The notes below the pieces were generated by a model. It was not told the origin of the DNA, did not search any database, and saw only the letters and a program-made list of their open reading frames with translations. Of a stretch of DNA of 64,000 nt, positions 34,911-42,631 are shown one piece after another (position 1 is the stretch's first letter; each line of letters begins with the position of its first letter). Origin of the DNA: Paracrocinitomix mangrovi (GTDB lineage Bacteria > Bacteroidota > Bacteroidia > Flavobacteriales_D > Crocinitomicaceae); the NCBI RefSeq assembly GCF_019740355.2, contig NZ_CP091819.1:992001-1056000 (forward strand), written 5' to 3'. Both the position numbers and the translations under genes were made by a program.

Positions 34911-35513
34911 ATGAGAACAGACAAACACATAATCAAAGCAGCAGACTTAGAAAAGGAAATTGAAACGGCACTTGCGCATTATCCAGAATTAAAGGACAGA
35001 AAGATAATTTTCAGATTCAGGGTGATTGAACGCAAATCATTTATGCTGGCACAACCTAGACTTAGAACATTGATTTTACCCAGAAGATGGAGACAATATG
35101 AAGTAATCATCAGTAAAAACTACTTTACAAAAAATAAACTTTTTGAAGATGGCAGGGTTCCGTCAGATGTTGTAGTTGGTTGGATAGGACACGAATTGGG
35201 GCATGTTGCAGATTACTTACCAAGATCAAGCGTGAATTTAATGTGGTTTGGTTTTATGTACTCTTTTTACAATTCGTTTATTAAAAAAGCGGAAATATCG
35301 GCAGATAAAAACGCCGTAAAAGCCGGACTGATAGATTACCTGGTAGTTTCAAAAGAATTTGGACGAAACCCAAAATACTTTCCGCAAGATTATATTGACA
35401 AGCTCAACTCACTTTATCCTTCCATTGCAGATGTAAAGGAATGGGATAGGTTACACAAATTGCATCAGGCTGAAGCTGTGAATGAAATGAAAGCGGATGC
35501 CATGAACGAGTAA
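34911..35513 (+). CDS. Small HExxH metallopeptidase-like protein
   Basis: A 200-residue protein with the zinc-binding motif GHELGHVAD near residue 93 and, about 40 residues later, AEISADKNAVKAG, the E-x-x-x-D motif that supplies the third ligand in M48-type (gluzincin) peptidases. It lacks the membrane helices of M48 enzymes, so it looks like a minimal soluble gluzincin. I start at the ATG at 34911; a TTG at 34890 is unlikely. Its stop overlaps the start of the next gene (TAATG). Confidence 0.65.
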   Translation: MRTDKHIIKAADLEKEIETALAHYPELKDRKIIFRFRVIERKSFMLAQPRLRTLILPRRWRQYEVIISKNYFTKNKLFEDGRVPSDVVVGWIGHELGHVADYLPRSSVNLMWFGFMYSFYNSFIKKAEISADKNAVKAGLIDYLVVSKEFGRNPKYFPQDYIDKLNSLYPSIADVKEWDRLHKLHQAEAVNEMKADAMNE

Positions 35514-35884
35514 TGAAAAAGCTAAGGGACATTTTATTCATCATAGGATCCATTATGGTGGTTTCGTCTTTTGCCTTGCGGATGATTCACATTCCGTACA
35601 CCAAACTATCACTAATTGCAGGTGGAATCATTTTACTTATAGCCTTTATATTCACACCAGCCTCAGATGAACAGGGAGATAAAACCCTGAACAAATACTC
35701 TTACTTTTTTTATATAGGTGGTGGCCTGGTAATTTTAGGTGTACTGTTTAAAATAATGCATTGGCCATTTGCTGCAATTTTACTTTTATCAGGATCTGTA
35801 ATAGGTTTGATTGCCTTTTTACTTCCCAATGCTAAAGAAAAAGATCATCCGGATAAAGACGAGATTCTTGACGACTTTGAATAA
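35513..35884 (+). CDS. GldL-N-like small membrane protein
   Basis: A 123-residue protein with four predicted helices in two similar pairs. Each pair has the motif seen at the start of the gliding-motility/T9SS motor protein GldL: MIHIPYTKL near 25 and LGVLFKIMHWPFAA near 78 (GldL itself reads ...LFKIMHWPGA). The large cytoplasmic domain of GldL is absent, so this is a stand-alone relative, not GldL. It is translationally coupled to the metallopeptidase gene; that pairing may be functional. Confidence 0.65.
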   Translation: MKKLRDILFIIGSIMVVSSFALRMIHIPYTKLSLIAGGIILLIAFIFTPASDEQGDKTLNKYSYFFYIGGGLVILGVLFKIMHWPFAAILLLSGSVIGLIAFLLPNAKEKDHPDKDEILDDFE

Positions 35885-35919
35885 AAAAAACCGGACCAAC
35901 CACTGTGGGTCAATCCGGT
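35883..35919 (-). terminator. Intrinsic terminator of the 35972-37597 gene
   Basis: Read on the minus strand, a 12-bp stem (35919-35908 with 35901-35890, including three G-U pairs) encloses a 6-nt loop and is followed by at least seven T. It is 53 nt after the stop of the secreted protein gene. Confidence 0.85.
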
Positions 35920-35971
35920 AAACCTCCGTCAGCTCGTTAGCTGCATACACATGAAAAAATATAGATTACCC

Positions 35972-37597
35972 CTACAAGGTTTTTTTAATGATTTCAATGG
36001 CTTCTTCTCTCTCCATTAAAGTGAGTTCTAATGGTTCCACTTCATTTTGTCCCATTACGATTTCTTTCATTTGGAAAGCCACTTTTTGGCCCACTTTGCC
36101 TAACATAACGATATAGGCTTTTTCTCCCTCCGGCAGTCTCATTTGTCTCTCCCCATCTCCATGAGTAAAAGAGTATTTACCATCCATTTTTTCGTAACCC
36201 GGAATAAAAATGTTTTGCGCCGGAATAATCAGTGACAAGTCGAATCCTTCTAAGCTATCTGGGGTTGCAACCTCTGCATTTAGCCTCATGTATTTTCCTC
36301 CTGCGATTCTATCTACATTGGCCCAACCCATTTGGTTCATGGTAAAGGCGTTTTGCACATCATGAGACAACACATGCGAGTTAGACCCCTTAGACCTTGA
36401 GGTTGGTCTGCGTGCCAATCCTGGAATTCCTCTATCTGCAACCATCACTAAACCGCTTACTGAATAAACAGAATCTGCCTCAAACCACACGGCTAATTCA
36501 TCTTTCATCTCATCCGATAAGCCTGTATTACTTAGCGATTCCTTATTGGTATCTTCTCCTTCAATTTTCCAATTATCCCTACCGTCTGTCAAATTAATTT
36601 GGGTCAGTTTTTTGTTATTAAAAATTACGTTTGTTACTACGTAAACTACATTTCCTGCACCTCCAACGAATTGGTTATCATCTTCAAATAAAATTACCGC
36701 TTGAACGCCATTTACGTTTTCATTGTTATTGACAACATCTTTATCAACTTCATTTGCAGCCTTTTTAGCCTCACCAATCAATTCTGGATCTTTCCAAACC
36801 AGTTTTCCATCTTTCTTTTCTGCTTTGTAATGTGCAAAGCCTTCTTCATATTTGGTGGCCATTGTTACCTGAAGCGATTTTCCTTTGTCCAAATACACCT
36901 CATTTCCATTGTGAAAAGCCTGCACATTGATCATTCCTCTGGATTGTAAAACCTCTCCTTTATCAGTAAGTGTCAATAGTTTTCCCAAGACGATATCTTC
37001 AGGTGTAACAGCCTCTTGCAGTTGGATTTCCACATCCCCTTCTACTCTTTTTCCAAAAGCATCTACAAAGGCATTGGCCGGCACCTGAATTTGTGTTCCG
37101 TTTTTGCCTTTTACCACATTGGCTTGATTGGCAGGGAACCTTCTTTTTTGAATTGGTAGTTTTTCTTTGCCGATAATTGGATCGTCATTTTCAAACTCAA
37201 CAATAAATCCGTGATCTAACTTTTGTGAGCAAGGAACATTTCCGCATCCCACTTGTGCCTTGGTTTCCCATTCAACGTCTTTTAATTTATCTGCGCCTAT
37301 TTTGGAAGTTAGGTTGGCGTATCTGTCATCACTTAATTTAGATTGCTGATACTTTGGATTTACATTGTTATTTGAATACAAATAGGTGATTTTTTTAATC
37401 TTTTTGCCCTTGAATTCATCATCTTTAGGGAAGTTAAGATTACTCTTTGCAAAAGGAGATGAAATGAAAATGGAATGATCATCCAAATCCATCTCATGTT
37501 CCTTTACAAATTTTACATTCTCATATATCGGTAAATCGTTTTGAGCAAAACAAAAGGTTGAAACCGATAATACTAAGCTTTGGGTTAATAGTTTCAT
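35972..37597 (-). CDS. Secreted protein with ZU5-like beta domain
   Basis: A 541-residue protein with an N-terminal signal peptide (LLTQSLVLSVSTFCFA, ending at residue 18). The middle (about residues 160-245) has the segment GTQIQVPANAFVDAFGKRV, followed by EGDVEIQLQEA and SRGMINVQAF, a beta-sandwich pattern common in large secreted Bacteroidota proteins and resembling ZU5 domains. No enzymatic motif is visible and no T9SS sorting domain ends the protein. Function unknown. It stands alone with its own terminator. Confidence 0.65.
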   Translation of the reverse strand: MKLLTQSLVLSVSTFCFAQNDLPIYENVKFVKEHEMDLDDHSIFISSPFAKSNLNFPKDDEFKGKKIKKITYLYSNNNVNPKYQQSKLSDDRYANLTSKIGADKLKDVEWETKAQVGCGNVPCSQKLDHGFIVEFENDDPIIGKEKLPIQKRRFPANQANVVKGKNGTQIQVPANAFVDAFGKRVEGDVEIQLQEAVTPEDIVLGKLLTLTDKGEVLQSRGMINVQAFHNGNEVYLDKGKSLQVTMATKYEEGFAHYKAEKKDGKLVWKDPELIGEAKKAANEVDKDVVNNNENVNGVQAVILFEDDNQFVGGAGNVVYVVTNVIFNNKKLTQINLTDGRDNWKIEGEDTNKESLSNTGLSDEMKDELAVWFEADSVYSVSGLVMVADRGIPGLARRPTSRSKGSNSHVLSHDVQNAFTMNQMGWANVDRIAGGKYMRLNAEVATPDSLEGFDLSLIIPAQNIFIPGYEKMDGKYSFTHGDGERQMRLPEGEKAYIVMLGKVGQKVAFQMKEIVMGQNEVEPLELTLMEREEAIEIIKKTL

Positions 37598-37717
37598 ATT
37601 AATAAGTTTTGGTGTTCTACTTAGTAATGTAAAGGAGTTAAAAAAGTAATCTGATTTTTTTCAGAAAAATGGAACAACACTACTTATAATACTGAATATC
37701 AACAGATAAAAAAGAGT

Positions 37718-37767
37718 AAAAAAAAGCTCGGTTGCTTGAAAAAATGAATTAAAAACTGCAACCGAGC
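37718..37767 (-). terminator. Orphan intrinsic terminator or attenuator
   Basis: On the minus strand a perfect 10-bp stem (37767-37758 with 37735-37726; GCTCGGTTGC) encloses a 22-nt loop and is followed by eight T. The nearest minus-strand gene upstream already has a terminator at 38061, so this one ends either a small RNA or an attenuated leader of the gene starting at 37597. Confidence 0.55.
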
Positions 37768-37893
37768 AAAAAAATGTGCTTAACCAAATTAGCAATAGCA
37801 CTACGTTATGAAAAGACCCAACCCTTAGTATCGTCAAGAGTTATTTGTATATGTCAGCTTATTAAAAAAGGTAACCCGGATGTTGGAGCGTTT

Positions 37894-38030
37894 GAGTGAT
37901 GAGTTTTTGAGGGATGAGTTTGGAGTGTATGAGTGATGAGTGATTAGTTATGAGTTTGGAGTGATTAGTTATGAGGGATGAGTGTATGAGTTATTAGGGA
38001 TGAGTTTGGAGTGTTTGAGTTAGGGGTTGT
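37894..38030. repeat. Degenerate heptad repeat cluster, GAGTGAT type
   Basis: About 18 units, most of 7 bp and a few of 8 bp: GAGTGAT, TAGTTAT, GAGTTTG, GAGGGAT and GAGTGTAT alternate. The period is the same as in the TAGACWT array at 33501 but the unit sequence is different. Confidence 0.75.
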
Positions 38031-38060
38031 AGGGAGATTCTGTGACTTAGAGAAAAGGGT

Positions 38061-38093
38061 AAAAAAAAGAGCCAAGGTTTAGGCTTGACTCTT
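38061..38093 (-). terminator. Terminator of the hydroxyacyl-CoA dehydrogenase gene
   Basis: On the minus strand a 10-bp stem with one mismatch (38093-38084 with 38076-38067) and 7-nt loop, followed by a run of T. It lies 22 nt after the stop of the gene at 38115. Confidence 0.75.
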
Positions 38094-38114
38094 TTCATAT
38101 TTTATTGAATTTGA

Positions 38115-39284
38115 TTAAGCAGGTACCCCGAAAGATTTGCCTTCTCTTACCATTCTTCGTAGCAATACAGATGGTCTGTATCTATCTTCTCCATACTCTG
38201 CTTGCAAGGCTTCTAAATCTGCCAATACTTTTTCTAAACCAATTTCATCTGCCCAGGCTAATAATCCTTTTGGATAATTCACTCCCTTGGTCATAGCTAA
38301 ATCCACATCTTCCGCCGAAGCGATATTCAAAAACACTGCGTCAATTGCCTCATTGATCAACATCACCAATATTCTATTCAGGATTTTTTGACCTACTGCT
38401 TCATCTTTATTAGGTGCAGGCATTTCTGTTCCCTCTGCATAATTGTAATAACCTCTACCCGACTTTCTTCCGTACCAACCGGCTTCAGAATGTCTTTTTT
38501 GAGTGAAAGATGGCTTGTATCTTGGATCATAATAAAATGCAGCAAAAACTGTTTCAGTTACTGTATAGTTTACATCATTTCCAATGTAATCCATCAAGGT
38601 AAAAGGTCCCATTCTAAATCCTCCAAGTTCAGTCATTGCCCAATCAATAGTTGCAAAATCTGCCACTCCTTCTTCATAAATTCTTAAGGCCTCACCATAA
38701 AACGGACGAGCTACTCTGTTTACTATAAACCCAGGTGTATCTTTAGCTAAAACAGTGACTTTTTTCCAGCTATCAATTAAATCTCTTGAGATTTTTGTTG
38801 TTTCAGCCGAAGTTTGCACAGCAGGAATAATCTCTACAAGCGGCATTAATGGTGCCGGGTTAAAAAAGTGAATTCCTATTACACGATCTGCTTTTTTACA
38901 AGCCGCCGCGATTGAAGCTACAGAAAGAGAAGAAGTATTAGATGCCAAAATACAATTAGCATCCACTATTCCTTCTATCTCGGTAAATACTTTCTTTTTG
39001 ATATCCAGATTTTCAATAATCGCCTCTATCACCAATCCCGAATTAGCAAAATCACTCAATTGAGTTGTGTATTTGATTCTATCCTGAATTGCCTGAGCAT
39101 CTTCAGTACTCATTTTTCCTTTTTCAACCAATCTTCCCATCACTTTAGCTAAAGCTGCTTTTGCTTTATCTAATTGCTCCGGACTTGTATCCGCCAATAC
39201 AACTTCGTGACCTGATTGTGAAGCTACCTGTGCAATTCCGGACCCCATTGATCCTGCTCCGAGTATTGATATCTTTTGTTTCAT
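38115..39284 (-). CDS. 3-hydroxyacyl-CoA (3-hydroxybutyryl-CoA) dehydrogenase
   Basis: A 389-residue enzyme of fatty-acid or phenylacetate degradation that oxidises 3-hydroxyacyl-CoA with NAD. It has the Rossmann motif ILGAGSMGSGIAQVA, the catalytic region ASNTSSLSVASIAAACK with the later HFFNPAPLMPLVEIIPA, and DTPGFIVNRVARPFYGEA. The protein is longer than the 280-residue Hbd type because it carries an additional C-terminal dehydrogenase half, as in PaaH. A crotonase gene lies upstream on the same strand, interrupted by a four-helix-bundle gene. Confidence 0.9.
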   Translation of the reverse strand: MKQKISILGAGSMGSGIAQVASQSGHEVVLADTSPEQLDKAKAALAKVMGRLVEKGKMSTEDAQAIQDRIKYTTQLSDFANSGLVIEAIIENLDIKKKVFTEIEGIVDANCILASNTSSLSVASIAAACKKADRVIGIHFFNPAPLMPLVEIIPAVQTSAETTKISRDLIDSWKKVTVLAKDTPGFIVNRVARPFYGEALRIYEEGVADFATIDWAMTELGGFRMGPFTLMDYIGNDVNYTVTETVFAAFYYDPRYKPSFTQKRHSEAGWYGRKSGRGYYNYAEGTEMPAPNKDEAVGQKILNRILVMLINEAIDAVFLNIASAEDVDLAMTKGVNYPKGLLAWADEIGLEKVLADLEALQAEYGEDRYRPSVLLRRMVREGKSFGVPA

Positions 39285-39299
39285 TTTAGTTTAATTAGT

Positions 39300-39407
39300 T
39301 GTTGGTTGATTGGTTAAATAGTTATTGGTTCAATAGTTATTGGTTCAATAGGTTCAAGTTATTTGGTTGGATGTTGGTTAATTGGTTATTGATTAAATAG
39401 ATTCTGG
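39300..39407. repeat. GGTTA-rich degenerate 7-8 bp repeat cluster
   Basis: The gap between the dehydrogenase and the four-helix-bundle gene is made of units such as TTGGTTG, GTTATTG and GTTCAATA with spacing of 7-8 bp. Two exact tandem copies of a 15-mer (AATAGTTATTGGTTC) lie at 39317-39346. Confidence 0.7.
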
Positions 39408-39809
39408 TTATTTAGAATTCTTTTTATTGTCATTAAATTTCTGTTTTTCTCTACCGAGAAAATTAATATAACCATTTAATATTTTAATGCATTTTTCATA
39501 TTGAGACATCAAATCGTCAAATTCATTCTGATTGATGTATTCATGATCTAAAGCAATAATCAAGTGATCTTTTGTTTCTGTCAAAGATCCTCTAGCTGCG
39601 CGACAAAATTGTATATTTTCCTGATAATGGAAACGACCATGACCTTCAGCAATATTATTGGTAACAGATCTACTTGAACGAATAATTTGATCTTTCAATC
39701 TATACTCCTCATTTTTTGGCAATGTTTGAACAAACTCCCTAATCGTATTTCGAAATATACGTCCTTCTTTCCAAGCTTGTAATTCTGTAAAATCCGACAT
39801 ACTATTCAA
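39408..39809 (-). CDS. Four-helix-bundle protein (rRNA intervening-sequence family)
   Basis: A 133-residue all-helical protein with the family's conserved stretches: ELQAWKEGRIFRNTIREF, YRLKDQIIRSSRSVTNNIAEG and FCRAARGSLTETKDHLIIALD. These proteins were first found in 23S rRNA intervening sequences and are sometimes mislabelled ribosomal protein S23. Here the gene is free-standing and wedged between two beta-oxidation genes, with a repeat cluster on its 3' side, which suggests insertion of a unit. Confidence 0.85.
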   Translation of the reverse strand: MNSMSDFTELQAWKEGRIFRNTIREFVQTLPKNEEYRLKDQIIRSSRSVTNNIAEGHGRFHYQENIQFCRAARGSLTETKDHLIIALDHEYINQNEFDDLMSQYEKCIKILNGYINFLGREKQKFNDNKKNSK

Positions 39810-39836
39810 CTAATTACCAATCACTATTTTACCTTA

Positions 39837-40613
39837 TTACTCTCCTTTAAATGATGGTTTTCTTTTTTCTAAAAAGGCTGCAACTCCTTCGTTATAATCA
39901 TAAGTTGATCCAGCTATGGTTTGCAATTCCTCTTCTGTTTTTAATTGTGTAGTTAGATCTGAAATCATTGATAAATTCAAAGCTCTCTTAGTTAAACCTA
40001 AGCCTTTTGTAGGCATTTGAGCTAATTTCATTGCCAATTTCTTTGATTCTTCGTCGAAAGTTTCGTCTGAATAGAATTTGTAAATCATGTTCATTCGCTC
40101 AGCATCTTCAGCCCCTACCTTATCACCTAACATCATTAATGCAGAAGCTTTCTGAAATCCTACCAAACGTGGTAATGTAAAAGTTCCTCCAGAATCAGGA
40201 ATCAATCCAATCATACTAAAAGCCTGGATAAAAGAAGCAGATGCAGTTGCCACACAAATATCACATGCTAAGGCAATATTAGCTCCTGCGCCGGCTGCAA
40301 CACCGTTTACTGCACCAATAATTGGTTTTTCAATATTTCTAATTCGTTCAATAATTGGATTGTAGTGATCTCTAACGATAGATGTTAACTCAGGTCCGTT
40401 TGGATCTGTCACCTCACCTAAATCTTGTCCAGCACAAAAAGCTTTACCTTCACCTTTGATGTAGATAGCGCGCACCTCATCATTCTCTTCACACTCGTCT
40501 AATCTGTTTTGCATTTCAAGGGACATTTCCTTGTTAAAGCTATTATACACCGCAGGTCTGTTTAGGGTGATATAAGCCACATTATCTTTTATTTCGAATA
40601 GAATAGTACTCAT
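39837..40613 (-). CDS. Enoyl-CoA hydratase/isomerase (crotonase)
   Basis: A 258-residue crotonase-fold protein. It has the oxyanion-hole motifs GEGKAFCAGQDLGE near 58 and NGVAAGAGANIALACDI near 105, and the catalytic region FSMIGLIPDSGGTFTLPRLV near 130. An aspartate (PDSGG) replaces the glutamate of typical hydratases, as in the PaaG-like isomerases. It probably acts with the dehydrogenase at 38115 in fatty-acid or phenylacetyl-CoA metabolism. Confidence 0.88.
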   Translation of the reverse strand: MSTILFEIKDNVAYITLNRPAVYNSFNKEMSLEMQNRLDECEENDEVRAIYIKGEGKAFCAGQDLGEVTDPNGPELTSIVRDHYNPIIERIRNIEKPIIGAVNGVAAGAGANIALACDICVATASASFIQAFSMIGLIPDSGGTFTLPRLVGFQKASALMMLGDKVGAEDAERMNMIYKFYSDETFDEESKKLAMKLAQMPTKGLGLTKRALNLSMISDLTTQLKTEEELQTIAGSTYDYNEGVAAFLEKRKPSFKGE

Positions 40614-40617
40614 TTGA

Positions 40618-40658
40618 TCAAAATTTTGACTTTAAAAATAACCATTCTGATAAGAATG
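40618..40658. promoter_or_regulatory. Two palindromes in the divergent intergenic region
   Basis: TCAAAATTTTGA (40618-40629, perfect 12-bp palindrome) lies 5 nt upstream of the crotonase start, and CATTCT-GATA-AGAATG (40643-40658) is a 6-bp stem with 4-nt loop. They may be operators of the crotonase and/or the divergent small gene at 40681. Confidence 0.3.
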
Positions 40659-40680
40659 CTCCTGATTAATTTTTAGATTT

Positions 40681-41013
40681 ATGAGGATGACGGTAAGGAT
40701 TTATTCATACTGCAACAAGACTTCCAGAAACGGAAAATCAAAATTTTTGGAGTTTTACAAAGGGAAGGAACTGGATACACTTTTGGTAGATCTTGTAAAT
40801 GCATTGGAAAGTTTAAATGCAAAACATGGAGAAGCAAGAGATTTTTGGTTTGTTGACGAAGTATCCACCGAAATATTAACTGAGCTTGGCGATTTAGCAT
40901 TTACAGTTGATGGCTGGGGTATAACAAGATTATCAGGACCGGAACAAGTTTTACAAAAAGTTGACGAATTGCTGCAAGTTGATCCTAAATTTGAGAATGT
41001 ATCTCAATTATAA
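40681..41013 (+). CDS. Small hypothetical protein, paralogue of 41028
   Basis: A 110-residue protein without recognised family, no signal peptide and no membrane segment. It begins with a basic beta-strand-like segment and has the stretch ELGDLAFTVDGWGITRLSGP followed by a helix ending in LLQVDPKFENV. The next gene, 14 nt downstream, is a diverged copy: its FTYTVDEWGGVFIDGS and ILEKDSNFEFV align with these two stretches. The pair is followed by an SDR gene 1 nt after the second. Function unknown. A second in-frame ATG at 40687 is an alternative start. Confidence 0.55.
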   Translation: MRMTVRIYSYCNKTSRNGKSKFLEFYKGKELDTLLVDLVNALESLNAKHGEARDFWFVDEVSTEILTELGDLAFTVDGWGITRLSGPEQVLQKVDELLQVDPKFENVSQL

Positions 41014-41027
41014 ATAAAATCAATACC

Positions 41028-41363
41028 ATGGAACAAGCTACTTATTCATATCGATTAAGACCTGCTTATGGCGGTGGTGATTATATGATTGAGTTTATGC
41101 GTGGAGATGAACGCCAGGAATTATTGACTGATGTGCTAAACGCGATCACCTTACTTCAACCCGACTTGAAAGGATCTGCAGACTTGTTGTTTCTAGTTTC
41201 ATTGGAAATTAATACAAATCAGGGAGCATTTACCTATACAGTTGATGAATGGGGAGGCGTTTTTATTGACGGTTCCTACACTTTACTCTCAAGCATACAC
41301 GAAATTTTAGAAAAAGACTCTAATTTTGAATTCGTACCCACAAATCCAGAAGACTTTAAATAA
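41028..41363 (+). CDS. Small hypothetical protein, paralogue of 40681
   Basis: A 111-residue protein related to its upstream neighbour over the C-terminal half (YTVDEWG, then a helix and DSNFE). The N-terminal half aligns only weakly. No domain is recognised. The conserved T-V-D-x-W-G core suggests a small alpha/beta fold with a tryptophan that is worth testing. Both genes are on the same strand as the SDR at 41365 and probably share its message. Confidence 0.55.
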   Translation: MEQATYSYRLRPAYGGGDYMIEFMRGDERQELLTDVLNAITLLQPDLKGSADLLFLVSLEINTNQGAFTYTVDEWGGVFIDGSYTLLSSIHEILEKDSNFEFVPTNPEDFK

Positions 41364-41364
41364 G

Positions 41365-42129
41365 ATGGCAAAGTTTAAAAAAGTACTAGTTACCGGAGCT
41401 ACATCCGGATTTGGAAAAGCAACAGCTGAGATATTTGCTCAAAACGGACATGATTTGATCATTACCGGAAGAAGAGAAAAGCGACTGTTAGATCTTAAAA
41501 AAAGATTAGAAGCAGAATATAAAATAAGCGTTGAACACCTGGTGTTTGACGTTAGAAATGAGCAAGAAGTATATGACGCCATTGCAGCTTTACCCAAACG
41601 CTTTCAAAAAATTGATGTGTTGGTGAACAATGCCGGTTTAGCAAGTGGGTTAGATCCAATTCAAGATGGAAGTACCGAAGATTGGAACAAAATGATTGAC
41701 ACCAATGTCAAGGGATTATTGTACGTATCTAAAGCAGTAATGCCATTTATGATTGAGAGAGGAAAAGGTCATATCATCAATATTGGATCAACAGCCGGAA
41801 AAGAAGTATATCCAAATGGAAATGTGTATTGTGCCAGTAAACATGCTGTAGACGCCATTACAAAAGGAATGAGAATTGACTTATTGCCACACGGAATTAA
41901 AGTAACTCAAATTGCTCCGGGTGCTGCAGATACTGAATTCTCTACGGTTAGATTTCATGGTGACAAGAAAAAGGCAAAAGATGTTTATAAAGGTTATCAA
42001 CCTATGACAGCAGAAGATATTGCAGAATTAGTTTACTACAGTACAACATTACCAAAACATCTTTGCATTAATGATTTAGTAGTAACTTCAGTGGCCCAAG
42101 CCAACAGTTATTTAATTAAGAGAGATTAA
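41365..42129 (+). CDS. SDR-family NAD(P)-dependent oxidoreductase (YdfG-like)
   Basis: A 254-residue classical SDR with TGATSGFGKATAEIF (nucleotide binding), NNAGLASGLDP, and the catalytic serine/YxxxK as INIGSTAGKEVYPNGNVYCASKHAVDA. The likely activity is 3-hydroxy acid or serine/threonine dehydrogenase, as for YdfG. The ATG at 41365 gives the usual N-terminus MAKFKKVLVTGA and lies 1 nt after the previous stop; an in-frame ATG at 41326 would add 13 residues inside the upstream gene. Confidence 0.87.
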   Translation: MAKFKKVLVTGATSGFGKATAEIFAQNGHDLIITGRREKRLLDLKKRLEAEYKISVEHLVFDVRNEQEVYDAIAALPKRFQKIDVLVNNAGLASGLDPIQDGSTEDWNKMIDTNVKGLLYVSKAVMPFMIERGKGHIINIGSTAGKEVYPNGNVYCASKHAVDAITKGMRIDLLPHGIKVTQIAPGAADTEFSTVRFHGDKKKAKDVYKGYQPMTAEDIAELVYYSTTLPKHLCINDLVVTSVAQANSYLIKRD

Positions 42130-42139
42130 TCCTTATTTC

Positions 42140-42631
42140 GTGTCTGATCAAACTTTAAAACATATTATATCAACACCCTTTGGTACAATGATAGCTGAAA
42201 TGACAAAGAATGAAATTTCAGCTTTGAAATTTGTGAAGGATACTTCAACTGTATCAAATGATGATCATCCTTTATTTGGGATTTTGCAGTTTGAATTGGA
42301 CGAGTACTTTTTGGGGAATTTAAAGAAGTTCACTATTCCTTTAAACCCCGAGGGAACCTCTTTTCAAAGAAAGGTTTGGGCAAAATTGAGATCAGTGCCG
42401 TTTGGGGCAAAAATCAGCTACATGGAATTGGCAGAAATATATGGCGACAAAAAGGCGATAAGGGCTGTAGCTGCTGCCAATGGAGCCAATCCAATTGCTA
42501 TTTTAATTCCTTGTCATAGAATTATTGGTGGAAATGGAAAGTTAACCGGATATGCATGGGGTCTTGAACGGAAAAAGGCTTTATTGCAACATGAAATGAA
42601 ATTTACACCTCAACACAATTTATTTTCTTAG
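42140..42631 (+). CDS. ogt: Methylated-DNA-protein-cysteine methyltransferase
   Basis: Ogt removes alkyl groups from O6-alkylguanine by transferring them to its own cysteine. The 163-residue protein has the helix-turn-helix region and the active-site motif IPCHRIIGGNGKLTGYAWG, with the reactive cysteine in PCHR, and the recognition segment AVAAANGANP. It uses a GTG start 10 nt after the SDR stop. Its 3' end overlaps that of the convergent YwqK-like gene by 29 nt. Confidence 0.92.
   Translation: MSDQTLKHIISTPFGTMIAEMTKNEISALKFVKDTSTVSNDDHPLFGILQFELDEYFLGNLKKFTIPLNPEGTSFQRKVWAKLRSVPFGAKISYMELAEIYGDKKAIRAVAAANGANPIAILIPCHRIIGGNGKLTGYAWGLERKKALLQHEMKFTPQHNLFS

Larger units (their letters stand above)
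37598..38114. other. Non-coding gap of 517 bp
   Basis: No credible gene is seen. It holds, from left to right, an AT-rich upstream region of the secreted protein gene, a strong hairpin with minus-strand T run (37718-37767), about 120 nt with no recognised feature, a heptad-like repeat cluster (37894-38030) and the terminator of the hydroxyacyl-CoA dehydrogenase gene (38061-38093). Confidence 0.8.

Noticed and set aside
39408-39809. Ribosomal protein S23 or an rRNA intervening sequence
   Set aside because: No rRNA gene is present; it is a free-standing member of the four-helix-bundle family.
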